Shown: positions 9,049 through 17,026 of the stretch, in pieces
Layout: each line of letters starts with the position of its first letter
Position numbering within the stretch: position 1 is the first letter of the stretch
Origin: Amorphoplanes friuliensis DSM 7358
GTDB taxonomy: Bacteria; Actinomycetota; Actinomycetes; Mycobacteriales; Micromonosporaceae
Length of the DNA stretch: 64,000 nt
NCBI RefSeq assembly: GCF_000494755.1
Contig: NC_022657.1
Location: forward strand, 755,501 to 819,500
Direction of reading: 5' to 3'
Translations under genes and position numbers: made by a program
The notes under the pieces: model-generated
Seen by the model: only the letters and a program-made list of their open reading frames with translations
What the model was told of the DNA's origin: nothing
The model's database searches: none

Positions 9049-10065
9049 TCAGACGCCGTGGGCGAGCCAGACGCGGTCGGCGGCGGCCAGGAGGAGCTGG
9101 TTGTTCTGTGCGGCGACGGCGGCCGGGGTGTCGGCGTCGCGCGGCGGGATGATGCCGAGCCAGGACCGTCCGCCGTCGGTCGAACGCCAGATTCCGCCGG
9201 CCACCGCGTAGAGACGACCTCCGGCGGCGGTGAGTGAGCGCGCTCCGCTCTGGTTTGCGGTTCCGAAACGACCGAGGGCTGTCCAGCCGGTGAAAGCCTG
9301 GTTGTGCCAGGCGCCGAAGGTGTCGCCGGACTGGCCGACGGCGATCAGGTCCGGGCCGAGGCGGGTCACACGCTGGAGTTCGGTGTAGCCGGCGCCGGCC
9401 GGCACGTCCGACCGCGTCCATGTGGCGGCGGTCGGGGAGGTCCAGACCGATGTGCCGCCGACCAGCACGAACTGTCCGTCGAGGACCACACCGTCGCGGG
9501 CCGGGGTTCGCGATCCGGCCAGGCCCGGTGCGTTTTCGAAGAGCTGGAAACGCCGGCCGTCGGGTGATGTCCAGGCGGCGGCGCCGCTGGTGCGGTTGCC
9601 CGTGATGAGGAAGCCGGCCGGGCCGCCCGAGATGCGGCCGACGTCGACCGCCGTGTCACCGCCGTACGTCTCGAACGGCGCCGGTGCCTCGGCCAGGGTG
9701 GCGTCGTCGCGTTGGTACCAGGTGCTGACCCGGGGATTGCCGTGCGCGCCGCCCGGGCTCGAACCGAGGGCGGCGATGCGCCCGTTGGCGCAGGCGACGG
9801 CGTAGAGCAGGTTGCGCGGGCCGTAGTAGCTGCCGGGCAGTGGCGCAGGACGAAGACTGCGCCAGGTGCGCCCGTCGCGGCTCTCCCAGGCGGCCGGACC
9901 GGTGCCGAGACCACCGACGACGTACCAGTGACCGCCGCAGGCGACGGCGTCACGGACGAGCCGTGGGCCGTCGCCCGGCAGGGAAGCCTCGGTCCAGGCG
10001 TTGCGGGGCGGCGCCGCGCACCCCGCGACGATCAGGAGAACCGCGAGGAGCGCGCGCCGGACCAT
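9049..10065 (-). CDS. Predicted secreted lipoprotein with beta-propeller/Asp-box repeats
   Basis: Exported lipoprotein, 338 residues. The first 17 residues form a lipoprotein signal (two Arg, hydrophobic core, lipobox LIVAGC with Cys at about 16). The mature part has repeated blades of the type xSxDGRTW or STDGGRSW (AWESRDGRTW, WTSPDGRRF, WRSTDGGRSW), the Asp-box/BNR pattern of six- or seven-bladed propellers. It lacks obvious sialidase catalytic residues, so binding rather than catalysis is more likely. Its ATG overlaps the ileS stop by one base (TGATG), hence it is translationally coupled to a housekeeping gene with no evident functional link. Role unknown. Confidence 0.75.
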   Translation of the reverse strand: MVRRALLAVLLIVAGCAAPPRNAWTEASLPGDGPRLVRDAVACGGHWYVVGGLGTGPAAWESRDGRTWRSLRPAPLPGSYYGPRNLLYAVACANGRIAALGSSPGGAHGNPRVSTWYQRDDATLAEAPAPFETYGGDTAVDVGRISGGPAGFLITGNRTSGAAAWTSPDGRRFQLFENAPGLAGSRTPARDGVVLDGQFVLVGGTSVWTSPTAATWTRSDVPAGAGYTELQRVTRLGPDLIAVGQSGDTFGAWHNQAFTGWTALGRFGTANQSGARSLTAAGGRLYAVAGGIWRSTDGGRSWLGIIPPRDADTPAAVAAQNNQLLLAAADRVWLAHGV

Positions 10066-13000
10066 CAGGCCTTGCTCAGCCAGAAGGTGAGGCCCATGGT
10101 CTCCTCCCGGTAGGCCGTGGCGCCGGCCCAGCCCGGGTCACCCGCGCCGAAGTCGGTGGCCAGCACCTCGTCGGCGACCAGCCCGGCGTGCTCGTCGAGC
10201 GCGGCCGCGGTCTCGTCCTGCGTCGCCTGGTAGCGCAGCACGATGCGGTCGGAGACCTCCAGGCCGCTGGTCTTGCGGGCGTCCTGGATGAGCCGGATCG
10301 CGTCCCGCGCCAGTCCGGCCCGGCGGAGTTCCGGTGTCAGGTGCAGGTCGAGCGCCAGCGTCGCCCCGGCCTCGGCCGCGACGGCCCAGCCCTCGCGAGG
10401 CGTCTCGGTGATGATCACTTCGTCGGGGCCGAGCGAGACTTCCTCGCCCTCGACGACAACCGAGGCGCTTCCGCCGGAACGCAGCGACTCCTTGAGCGCG
10501 GTGGCGTCGGCCGCCGCGACAGCTGCGGCCACCTGCTGGACGCGCTTGCCGAACCGCTTGCCGAGCGGCCGGAAGTTCGCCTTGGCCGTGGTGTCCACGA
10601 GCGAGTCGCCCGCGGCGCCGACCGGCAGCACCACGCCGACGTTGAGCTCCGAGGCGATCTCGGCCAGCAGCTCCGGCGAGAGGTCCGTGAAGCCCTGCGC
10701 CGAAGCCAGGGCCTGCGACAACGGCTGCCGCGTCTTCATGCCCGAGTCGGCCCGGGCCGCCCGGCCGAGCTCGACCAGCCGGCGGGCGATCGCCATCTGC
10801 GCCGACAGCGACGGGTCGATCAGTGACTCGTCGGCCTCCGGGAACGCCGCCAGGTGCACGGACTGCGCCGCGGTCGGGGTGACCGGCGCGACCATGTCCT
10901 GCCAGACCCGCTCGGTGACGAACGGTGTCAACGGCGCCATCAGCAGCGTCACCGTGGTCAGGGCCTCGTGCAGCGTGGCGAGCGCCGCCGGGTCACCGCG
11001 CCAGAAACGGCGGCGGCTGCGGCGGACGTACCAGTTGGAGAGGTCGTCGATGAAACCGGCGAGCAGCTTGCCGGCCTCCTGGGTGTCGAAGGCCGCCAGC
11101 GCCGCGTCGACGTCCCGGACCAGGGTGTTCAGTTCGGACAGCACCCAGCGGTCCAGCACCGGGCGGTCCGCCGGCGCCGGGTCGGCGTCCGACGGCGTCC
11201 AGCCCGCGGTACGCCCGTACAGCGCCTGGAAAGCCGCGGTGTTCCAGTAGGTCAGCAGCGTCTTGCGGACGACCTCCTGCAGCGTGGTGTGCCCGACCCG
11301 GCGCGACGACCACGGTGAGCCGACCGCGGCCATGAACCAGCGCACCGCGTCGGCGCCGTGGCGTTCCAGCAGCGGCAGCGGTTCGAGGATGTTGCCGAGG
11401 TGCTTGGACATCTTGCGGCCGTCCTCGGCCACGATGTGACCCAGGCAGACCACGTTCTCGTACGCGGACCGGTCGAACACCAGCGTGCCGATCGCCATCA
11501 GCGTGTAGAACCAGCCGCGGGTCTGGTCGATCGCCTCGGAGATGAACTGTGCCGGGTAGCTGCGCTCGAAGACGTCCTTGTTGCGGTACGGGTAGCCGAA
11601 CTGCGCGAACGGCATCGCCCCGGAGTCGTACCAGGCGTCGATGACGTCGGGCACCCGCGTGGCCGCCTGGCCGCACTCGCCGCAGGCGAAGGTGACGTCG
11701 TCGATGAACGGCCGGTGGGGGTCCAGCGTGGACAGGTCGGCGCCGGTCTTCTCGCCGAGCTCGGCCAGGGACCCGATGCAGGTCAGGTGGTTGTCGGGGC
11801 AGCGCCAGATGGGCAGGGGAGTGCCCCAGTACCGCTGCCGGGACAGCGCCCAGTCGACGTTGTTGGTCAGCCAGTCGCCGTACCGCCCGTGCTTGATCGT
11901 CGACGGCTGCCAGTTGGTGTTCTCGTTCTCCTGCAGCATCCGGTCGCGGACGGCGGTGGTGCGGACGTACCAGGACGGCTGCGCGTAGTAGATCAGCGGC
12001 GTGTGGCAGCGCCAGCAGTGCGGGTAGCTGTGCTCGTACGGGACCTCGCGGAAGAGCAGGCCGCGCGCCTCCAGGTCGGTGACCAGGGCGGCGTCGGCGG
12101 TCTTGAAGAACTGCCCGCCGACCAGCGGCACCTCGGGCGAGAACGTGCCGTCGGGGCGGACCGGGTTGACCATCGGCAGCCCGTACGCCCGGCAGCTCGC
12201 GAGGTCGTCCGCACCGAACGCCGGCGACTGGTGCACGAGCCCGGTGCCGCTCTCGGTGGTGACGTAGGACGCGAGGATCACGATGTGTGCGTCCGGCACC
12301 TCGACCAGGTCGAACGGCGGCCGGTAGGTCCAGCGCTCGAGCTCCTTGCCGGTGAACGAGGCGACCACGGTCCAGCCGTCACCGAGCACGGCCGGCAGCA
12401 GCGGCTCGGCGACCACGAGCTGCTCGTCGCCGTTGCTCGCCACGACGTAGGTGACGTCGGCGTTCACCGCGACAGCCGTGTTGGACACCAGCGTCCAGGG
12501 CGTGGTCGTCCACACCAGCAGCGACGCCTGGTCGGCGTACGGGCCGGAGGTCAGCGGGAAGCGGACGTAGACCGATGGGTCGATGTCCTGCTCGTACCCT
12601 TGGGCCAGCTCGTGGTCGGACAGCGCCGTCTGGTCGCGGGGGCACCAGGGCGCCACCCGGAAGTCCTCGACCAGCAGACCCTTGTCGAAGATGCGCTGCA
12701 GCGACCACCACACCGACTCGATGTACTCGGGGTCCATGGTCCGATAGGCGTCGTCCATGTCGACCCAGTAGCCCATGCGCCGGGTGAGCTCGGCGAACGC
12801 GTCGGTGTGCCGGGTCACCGACTCGCGGCACTTGGCGTTGAACAGCTCGATGCCGTACGCCTCGATGTCCTGCTTGCCGGTGAAGCCGAGCTCCTTCTCC
12901 ACGGCGAGCTCGACCGGCAGACCGTGACAGTCCCAGCCGGCCTTGCGGGCGACGTGGAAGCCCTTCATGGTCTTGTAGCGCGGGAAGACGTCCTTGAAGA

Positions 13001-13187
13001 CGCGGCTCTCGATGTGGTGGGTGCCCGGCATGCCGTTGGCGGTCGGCGGACCCTCGTAGAAGATCCACTCGGGGCGGCCACGGGACTGCTCGAGGCTGCG
13101 GTGGAACACACTGTTGGCCTGCCAGAAGTGCAGCACCTCGTGGTCCAGCGCGCCCAGGTCCACCTGGGCCGGCACGGGCTTGTACAT
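10065..13187 (-). CDS. ileS: Isoleucyl-tRNA synthetase (type II)
   Basis: Charges tRNA-Ile with isoleucine in the cytoplasm. The product is 1040 residues, as usual for the actinobacterial, eukaryote-like type II enzyme. The class I HIGH-equivalent is PPTANGMPGTHH near residue 50, the editing domain follows in the middle, and KMSKS appears as GRKMSKHLGN. An anticodon-binding domain and long C-terminal extension follow. The start is the ATG at 13187, chosen because an excellent GGAGGAAAG lies just upstream and is itself part of the T-box sequestrator. Type II IleS enzymes are typically poorly inhibited by mupirocin (family knowledge). Regulation is by the upstream T-box. Confidence 0.97.
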   Translation of the reverse strand: MYKPVPAQVDLGALDHEVLHFWQANSVFHRSLEQSRGRPEWIFYEGPPTANGMPGTHHIESRVFKDVFPRYKTMKGFHVARKAGWDCHGLPVELAVEKELGFTGKQDIEAYGIELFNAKCRESVTRHTDAFAELTRRMGYWVDMDDAYRTMDPEYIESVWWSLQRIFDKGLLVEDFRVAPWCPRDQTALSDHELAQGYEQDIDPSVYVRFPLTSGPYADQASLLVWTTTPWTLVSNTAVAVNADVTYVVASNGDEQLVVAEPLLPAVLGDGWTVVASFTGKELERWTYRPPFDLVEVPDAHIVILASYVTTESGTGLVHQSPAFGADDLASCRAYGLPMVNPVRPDGTFSPEVPLVGGQFFKTADAALVTDLEARGLLFREVPYEHSYPHCWRCHTPLIYYAQPSWYVRTTAVRDRMLQENENTNWQPSTIKHGRYGDWLTNNVDWALSRQRYWGTPLPIWRCPDNHLTCIGSLAELGEKTGADLSTLDPHRPFIDDVTFACGECGQAATRVPDVIDAWYDSGAMPFAQFGYPYRNKDVFERSYPAQFISEAIDQTRGWFYTLMAIGTLVFDRSAYENVVCLGHIVAEDGRKMSKHLGNILEPLPLLERHGADAVRWFMAAVGSPWSSRRVGHTTLQEVVRKTLLTYWNTAAFQALYGRTAGWTPSDADPAPADRPVLDRWVLSELNTLVRDVDAALAAFDTQEAGKLLAGFIDDLSNWYVRRSRRRFWRGDPAALATLHEALTTVTLLMAPLTPFVTERVWQDMVAPVTPTAAQSVHLAAFPEADESLIDPSLSAQMAIARRLVELGRAARADSGMKTRQPLSQALASAQGFTDLSPELLAEIASELNVGVVLPVGAAGDSLVDTTAKANFRPLGKRFGKRVQQVAAAVAAADATALKESLRSGGSASVVVEGEEVSLGPDEVIITETPREGWAVAAEAGATLALDLHLTPELRRAGLARDAIRLIQDARKTSGLEVSDRIVLRYQATQDETAAALDEHAGLVADEVLATDFGAGDPGWAGATAYREETMGLTFWLSKA

Positions 13188-13194
13188 CGTCTTT

Positions 13195-13410
13195 CCTCCG
13201 TCGGCGGGTGCAGCTCCAACGGAGGGACGAGGCTGTGCGGCCCCGCGGTACCACCCTCCTTGACCGCCTGACGAACGACGGCCCTCTCTTTCTGATCGCG
13301 TCGGCTCCGGGGTGATGTTCGCGCCGCGCACGCCCCCGGGCTTCCACCGTCCCCGGGTCTCTATCGGCTGCGTTCGGCGTTACTCGTCCCCATCAGCGCC
13401 TTGCGGTCGA
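13195..13410 (-). ncRNA. Translational T-box riboswitch of ileS
   Basis: The minus-strand leader carries the T-box core AGGGTGGTACCGCGGGG at 13257-13241; its UGGU can pair with the ACCA end of uncharged tRNA-Ile. Upstream, the segment ending GAACATCACC places a candidate isoleucine specifier ATC at 13316-13314 in a short Stem I, as in the ultrashort actinobacterial ileS T-boxes. Downstream, CCTCCGT (13225-13219) is exactly complementary to ACGGAGG (13201-13195), which is the ileS Shine-Dalgarno. This fits a sequestrator/antisequestrator switch acting on translation. No U-tract terminator is present. A TACAGT -10-like box lies at 13417-13412. The upstream boundary is approximate. Confidence 0.92.
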
Positions 13411-13457
13411 AACTGTAGCGCAGCCCCGGCGGGCCGGGCCGCTTCATTACGGCCGGG

Positions 13458-14078
13458 TCACTCGAAGCGGGACGGGTCACCCGCGCCGACCCGGAGGATC
13501 TCGGGCTCGCCGTCGGACAGGTCGACCACCGTCGTCGGCACGGTGCCGCACTCGCCCGAGTCGATGACCGCGTCCACGACGTGGTCCAGCTCTTCCTTGA
13601 TCTCCCAGCCCTGGGTCAGCGGCTCCTCCTGCCCGGGCAGCAGCAGGGTGCTGGAGAGCAGCGGCTCACCCAGCTCGGCGAGGATGGCCTGGGTCACGAC
13701 GTTCTCGGGGATGCGTACCCCGACGGTCTTCTTCTTGGGGTGCAGCAGCCGGCGCGGCACCTCGCGGGTCGCGGGCAGGATGAAGGTGTAACTGCCGGGC
13801 GTCGAGGCCTTGACCAGCCGGAAGACCGCATTGTTGATCTGCACGAACTGCCCGAGCTGCGCAAAGTCACGGCACACCAGCGTGAAGTGGTGCCCGCTGC
13901 CGAGCCGGCGGATCTCCCGGATCCGGTCGAGCCCCTTGGCGTTGCCGATGCGGCAGCCGAGCGCATAACAGGAGTCGGTCGGGTACGCGATCAGCCCGTC
14001 GTCCCGCAGGATGCCGACCACCTGCGAGATGGCCCGCGTCTGCGGGTTGTCGGGATGCACGTCGAAATACTTCGCCAC
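13458..14078 (-). CDS. L-threonylcarbamoyladenylate synthase-like protein (YciO/Sua5 family)
   Basis: Cytoplasmic protein of 206 residues with the YrdC/Sua5 fold. The early motifs LIAYPTDSCYALGC and RIREIRRLGSGHHFTLVCRD correspond to the substrate site. The family makes threonylcarbamoyl-AMP for the t6A37 modification of ANN-decoding tRNAs; this length and wording fit the YciO branch, whose exact role is less certain than TsaC/Sua5. It sits upstream of the ileS leader on the same strand but the T-box has its own promoter region. No Sua5 C-terminal domain is present. Confidence 0.88.
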   Translation of the reverse strand: MAKYFDVHPDNPQTRAISQVVGILRDDGLIAYPTDSCYALGCRIGNAKGLDRIREIRRLGSGHHFTLVCRDFAQLGQFVQINNAVFRLVKASTPGSYTFILPATREVPRRLLHPKKKTVGVRIPENVVTQAILAELGEPLLSSTLLLPGQEEPLTQGWEIKEELDHVVDAVIDSGECGTVPTTVVDLSDGEPEILRVGAGDPSRFE

Positions 14079-14087
14079 CCGCAGAGC

Positions 14088-14540
14088 CTAGATCGCCCGC
14101 TGCAGGATCGGCCGGAAGCGGCGGTCGAAGAGAAACGAGGTGCGTTCCATGAGGACGTTGCGCTTGGTGTTCTGGAACGACACGCACGTCCAGCCGTCCG
14201 TGCCCCGGTGAAACGTGTAGGTCTGCACCTTGCCCCGGCCGGGCCGTGGTGCCCGCTTGGCCGCGTCGCCGCTTGTCAGCACCGTCGCCGTGTCGGGGCC
14301 GTGGAAGCGCATGTCCAGCACGGTGAGGAACATCGTGGTGCCCTTGGCGAACTTCGCGAACAGCGCTTCGTGGCATTCCGTGATGTCCCGGCGGCCGATG
14401 TACGTGGTGCCGACAAAGATGACGTAGACGGCGTCGGGACTGAAGCATTCCGCGTAGGCGGTAGCGTCGCCGCGGTCCCAGGCATCCTTCATGCGCGCCA
14501 GGCAGTCGTTTATCTGCCCTGATAAAGTATCTGCATCCAT
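14088..14540 (-). CDS. SnoaL/NTF2-like (DUF4440-type) protein
   Basis: Small cytoplasmic protein, 150 residues, with the cone-shaped NTF2-like fold pattern: an N-terminal helix pair (LARMKDAWDRGDATAYAECF), then DAVYVIFVGTTYIGRRDI, then beta strands with KVQTYTFHRGTDGWTCVSFQ. This matches the SgcJ/EcaC-type subgroup; function is generally unknown. Its ATG (14540-14538) lies inside a perfect dyad and it is divergent from a MarR regulator only 21 bases away, so it is very likely that regulator's target. Confidence 0.78.
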   Translation of the reverse strand: MDADTLSGQINDCLARMKDAWDRGDATAYAECFSPDAVYVIFVGTTYIGRRDITECHEALFAKFAKGTTMFLTVLDMRFHGPDTATVLTSGDAAKRAPRPGRGKVQTYTFHRGTDGWTCVSFQNTKRNVLMERTSFLFDRRFRPILQRAI

Positions 14541-14544
14541 GCAG
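14531..14544. promoter_or_regulatory. Candidate MarR operator
   Basis: CTGCAT-CC-ATGCAG is a perfect 6+6 dyad in the 21-base gap between the divergent NTF2-like and MarR genes, covering the start codon of the former. A regulator bound here could block both genes at once. The site is seen; binding is inferred. Confidence 0.5.
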
Positions 14545-14561
14545 GTAATCTAGGAGGTCCG

Positions 14562-15002
14562 GTGGCGTCCCGCAACAGCCTCGAGGCGGTCTACCGCGAA
14601 TACCTGGCCGCGCTGGTCCTCTTCCACCAGTCGGCGGCGCACGCCGTGGGTCTGGGGCCGACCGATTATCAGGCGCTCAACCTGCTGGAACTGCGCGGCC
14701 CGCAGACGCCGGGCGCGCTCTCGGCCGCGCTGGGTCTGACCACCGGCGCCACCACCCGCCTGGTCGATCGTCTGGTGGCGGCCGGTTACGCGGAACGGGC
14801 GGCCGATCCGCACGACCGCCGCAAGGTCACCGTCACCGCCACGATGACGCCGGAGGACCTCGCGGAGCTGCTCGACGGCGTACGCGGAAGCATCGCCGGA
14901 TATGTGAGCACTTTGGACGAAGCTCAACGAGACGTACTTGTCGGCTATTGGCAGGCGGCCGGCCAGGGGTACGCCAAGGGATTGAGCCTTTTAACTTCCT
15001 GA
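14562..15002 (+). CDS. MarR-family transcriptional regulator
   Basis: Winged-helix regulator, 146 residues. The DNA-binding core runs from about 40 to 105 (YQALNLLELRGPQTPGALSAALG, TTGATTRLVDRLVAAGY, and a wing with DPHDRRKVTV). Start is GTG at 14562 with AGGAGG at 14552-14557. It is divergent from the NTF2-like gene with a shared dyad between them. The inducing ligand is unknown. Confidence 0.88.
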   Translation: MASRNSLEAVYREYLAALVLFHQSAAHAVGLGPTDYQALNLLELRGPQTPGALSAALGLTTGATTRLVDRLVAAGYAERAADPHDRRKVTVTATMTPEDLAELLDGVRGSIAGYVSTLDEAQRDVLVGYWQAAGQGYAKGLSLLTS

Positions 15003-15040
15003 ATCTTTACTGGGTGTCCGCCGGGTGGAAGCGTGACCCC

Positions 15041-16963
15041 ATGAAACGGAGAGCCGCGCTCGTCGTTGCGCTGATTACGGCGATGGTGGGTGCGTCCGCG
15101 GGAGCAGCGGGCGCCGCACCCAAGTCCTCGTACCACTTCCTGCACCCCGGTGGGCAGCCTCGCCTCACCGAGAAGGTGCCGGTCAATGTCGTCTTCCTCG
15201 GCTACGAGCCGGGTCAGGTCGGCAAGACCGCATACCTGTCCGGCCTGCCGAAGAAGTACGAGCCGATCGTGCGCTACCGGGCGGTCTACGGCCAGACCGA
15301 GAAGCTCGGCATCACGTACACCTACGACTACAAGGTCAGTTACGGCACGCGGTCCTACGAGGACAGGTTCTTCAAGCAGTTGGGCAAGCTGGCCAAGCCG
15401 GCACCGTTGACGCAGTACCAGACGGCGTACAACGACCAGGAGAAGAACGTCAAGGACATCACGTCCAACAACACGATCGACGCGCCCAGTGTCGAGAAGT
15501 GGCTGGCGTTCAACCCGCCCGCCGGGGTCGACACCCGGCGCAACACGATCTTCTTCATCAACTGGTACGGCCGCTCCGACTTCAAGTTCCACGTCTACAC
15601 CAAGACCGGTGAGGCCGACCCCGACACCGGGTACGACTTCGGCAAGGAACGCGACAGCCGCAAGATCATCGCTTGGGGCGGCACGACCGCCGACGACGAG
15701 GAGACCGGTCTCGGCAGCACACGGCGGGTCTGGTTCCACGATCTGTCGGCCGGCCCCGAGTCGTGGACGACCAACTACGACGTCGACAACCCGGACCTCG
15801 ACGGTGACGGTGTGGTCGATTACCGCATGCCGCCGACCTGGGAATACACGGCCGGTGGCTTCCGTGCGCCGAGCGCGCTGGCCGGTGACCTCGGGCTGAT
15901 CACGCGCTACGTCGCGATCAACCTGCTCTTCACCTCGTCGCCGCTCTACCCGGCCGAGCTGCCCACCGCCGAACCCCCGAAGTCGATCAACATCGACAGC
16001 AACACGTACGAGGGCTGGCCCGGGGTCGACGCGTCACAGCAGTACATCAAGCCGAAGCTGGTCGTCGACGAGCTGTCCGAGCTGCGCTGGCGCAACCGCC
16101 TCGACTTCGACAACCAGGACCTCCCGTACGACGCCAAGGCGCAGGAGTGTTACCTCGGCGTGCTCAGCGACACGAGCTGCTACCCGGACTCCGGCTACCC
16201 GGCGTTCGCCAACCTCTACCTCTACAACTGGGCGAACCTCGACCGCACCAAGGACGACGACGGCCGGGTCGACTACGAGCTGCCGGTGTTCAACTACGCC
16301 GTCGGTGCCGGGGTCGGGGTGCCCGCGCTGGGCTTCGCCGACGACAACTACGTCGACGGCACCCAGACCGGTGTCTTCTGCTTCATCTCGCCCGAGGTTG
16401 TCCAGTCCGGGTACGGCCTGAGCACCACGCAGATCCACGAGGTCGGCCACCACCTGGGCATGAGCCACCCGCACGACGGCTACGACAGCGAGACGGGCGT
16501 GGACTACGAGCCCGGGGGTGAGTTCCTCTTCGCCAACGCCGGCGACGAGAGCAACTCGATGATGAGCTACATCGACGTGAACTGGGACTTCAGCCAGTTC
16601 GACCGGGACAACAGCGACCGGTTCCTGACCTCGGCGTACAACGAGGCCGCGAACCGCCTGGCCGCTGATGTCCTCGGCTCGGGCAAGGAGTCGAAGGTAC
16701 GCGGTCAGCTGCGTGCCGCCGACGTCCTGCTGGGCCTGGCCACCACGGCCTTCGCCCGGCACGACTACCGGGCCGCGTACGCGTTCGCCGAGGGTGCGTA
16801 CAACCAGGTGGTCGCCGCCGCGAAGCGGGCCGGTGTCGACGCGGCCGGTCCGGCCAAGGCGATGGCGGCCGAGGCCGACGCCGCCCGTCGCAGCGGTGAG
16901 GTGCACGACCCGCACGAGTTCATCGACACCCTGGCTCCGGACAGCCCGCGCAGCCAGCCGTAA
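15041..16963 (+). CDS. Secreted zinc metalloprotease (metzincin)
   Basis: Exported protease of 640 residues. An N-terminal signal peptide (KRRAALVVALITAMVGASAGAAGA) precedes a mature chain starting around APKSS. The zinc motif HEVGHHLGMSH (residues 466-476) supplies three histidines and the general-base Glu, and about 30 residues later SNSMMSY gives the Met-turn expected of metzincins. The roughly 440 residues before the active site are not similar to anything I can name, although they contain a calcium-like DVDNPDLDGDGVVDY segment. The ATG at 15041 is chosen because it directly precedes the signal peptide. The substrate is unknown. A strong hairpin follows 20 bases after the stop. Confidence 0.82.
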   Translation: MKRRAALVVALITAMVGASAGAAGAAPKSSYHFLHPGGQPRLTEKVPVNVVFLGYEPGQVGKTAYLSGLPKKYEPIVRYRAVYGQTEKLGITYTYDYKVSYGTRSYEDRFFKQLGKLAKPAPLTQYQTAYNDQEKNVKDITSNNTIDAPSVEKWLAFNPPAGVDTRRNTIFFINWYGRSDFKFHVYTKTGEADPDTGYDFGKERDSRKIIAWGGTTADDEETGLGSTRRVWFHDLSAGPESWTTNYDVDNPDLDGDGVVDYRMPPTWEYTAGGFRAPSALAGDLGLITRYVAINLLFTSSPLYPAELPTAEPPKSINIDSNTYEGWPGVDASQQYIKPKLVVDELSELRWRNRLDFDNQDLPYDAKAQECYLGVLSDTSCYPDSGYPAFANLYLYNWANLDRTKDDDGRVDYELPVFNYAVGAGVGVPALGFADDNYVDGTQTGVFCFISPEVVQSGYGLSTTQIHEVGHHLGMSHPHDGYDSETGVDYEPGGEFLFANAGDESNSMMSYIDVNWDFSQFDRDNSDRFLTSAYNEAANRLAADVLGSGKESKVRGQLRAADVLLGLATTAFARHDYRAAYAFAEGAYNQVVAAAKRAGVDAAGPAKAMAAEADAARRSGEVHDPHEFIDTLAPDSPRSQP

Positions 16964-16982
16964 CAGCCGGTACGCCACAACT

Positions 16983-17026
16983 GCTCACGTTGTCCCCGGT
17001 CGTGACCGATCAGGGACAACGTGAGC
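16983..17026. other. Perfect 14-bp inverted repeat spanning the GGDEF gene start
   Basis: GCTCACGTTGTCCC (16983-16996) is exactly repeated in inverted form at 17013-17026, with an inner dyad CGGTC-GT-GACCG at 16997-17008. The 3' arm contains the GTG start (17021) of the cyclase gene. It can serve as terminator of the protease gene (no U-tract), as a translational control hairpin, or both. Confidence 0.6.

Noticed and set aside
11358..13271. 637-codon open frame on the plus strand
   Set aside because: Antisense to ileS and its T-box leader; no recognisable domain.
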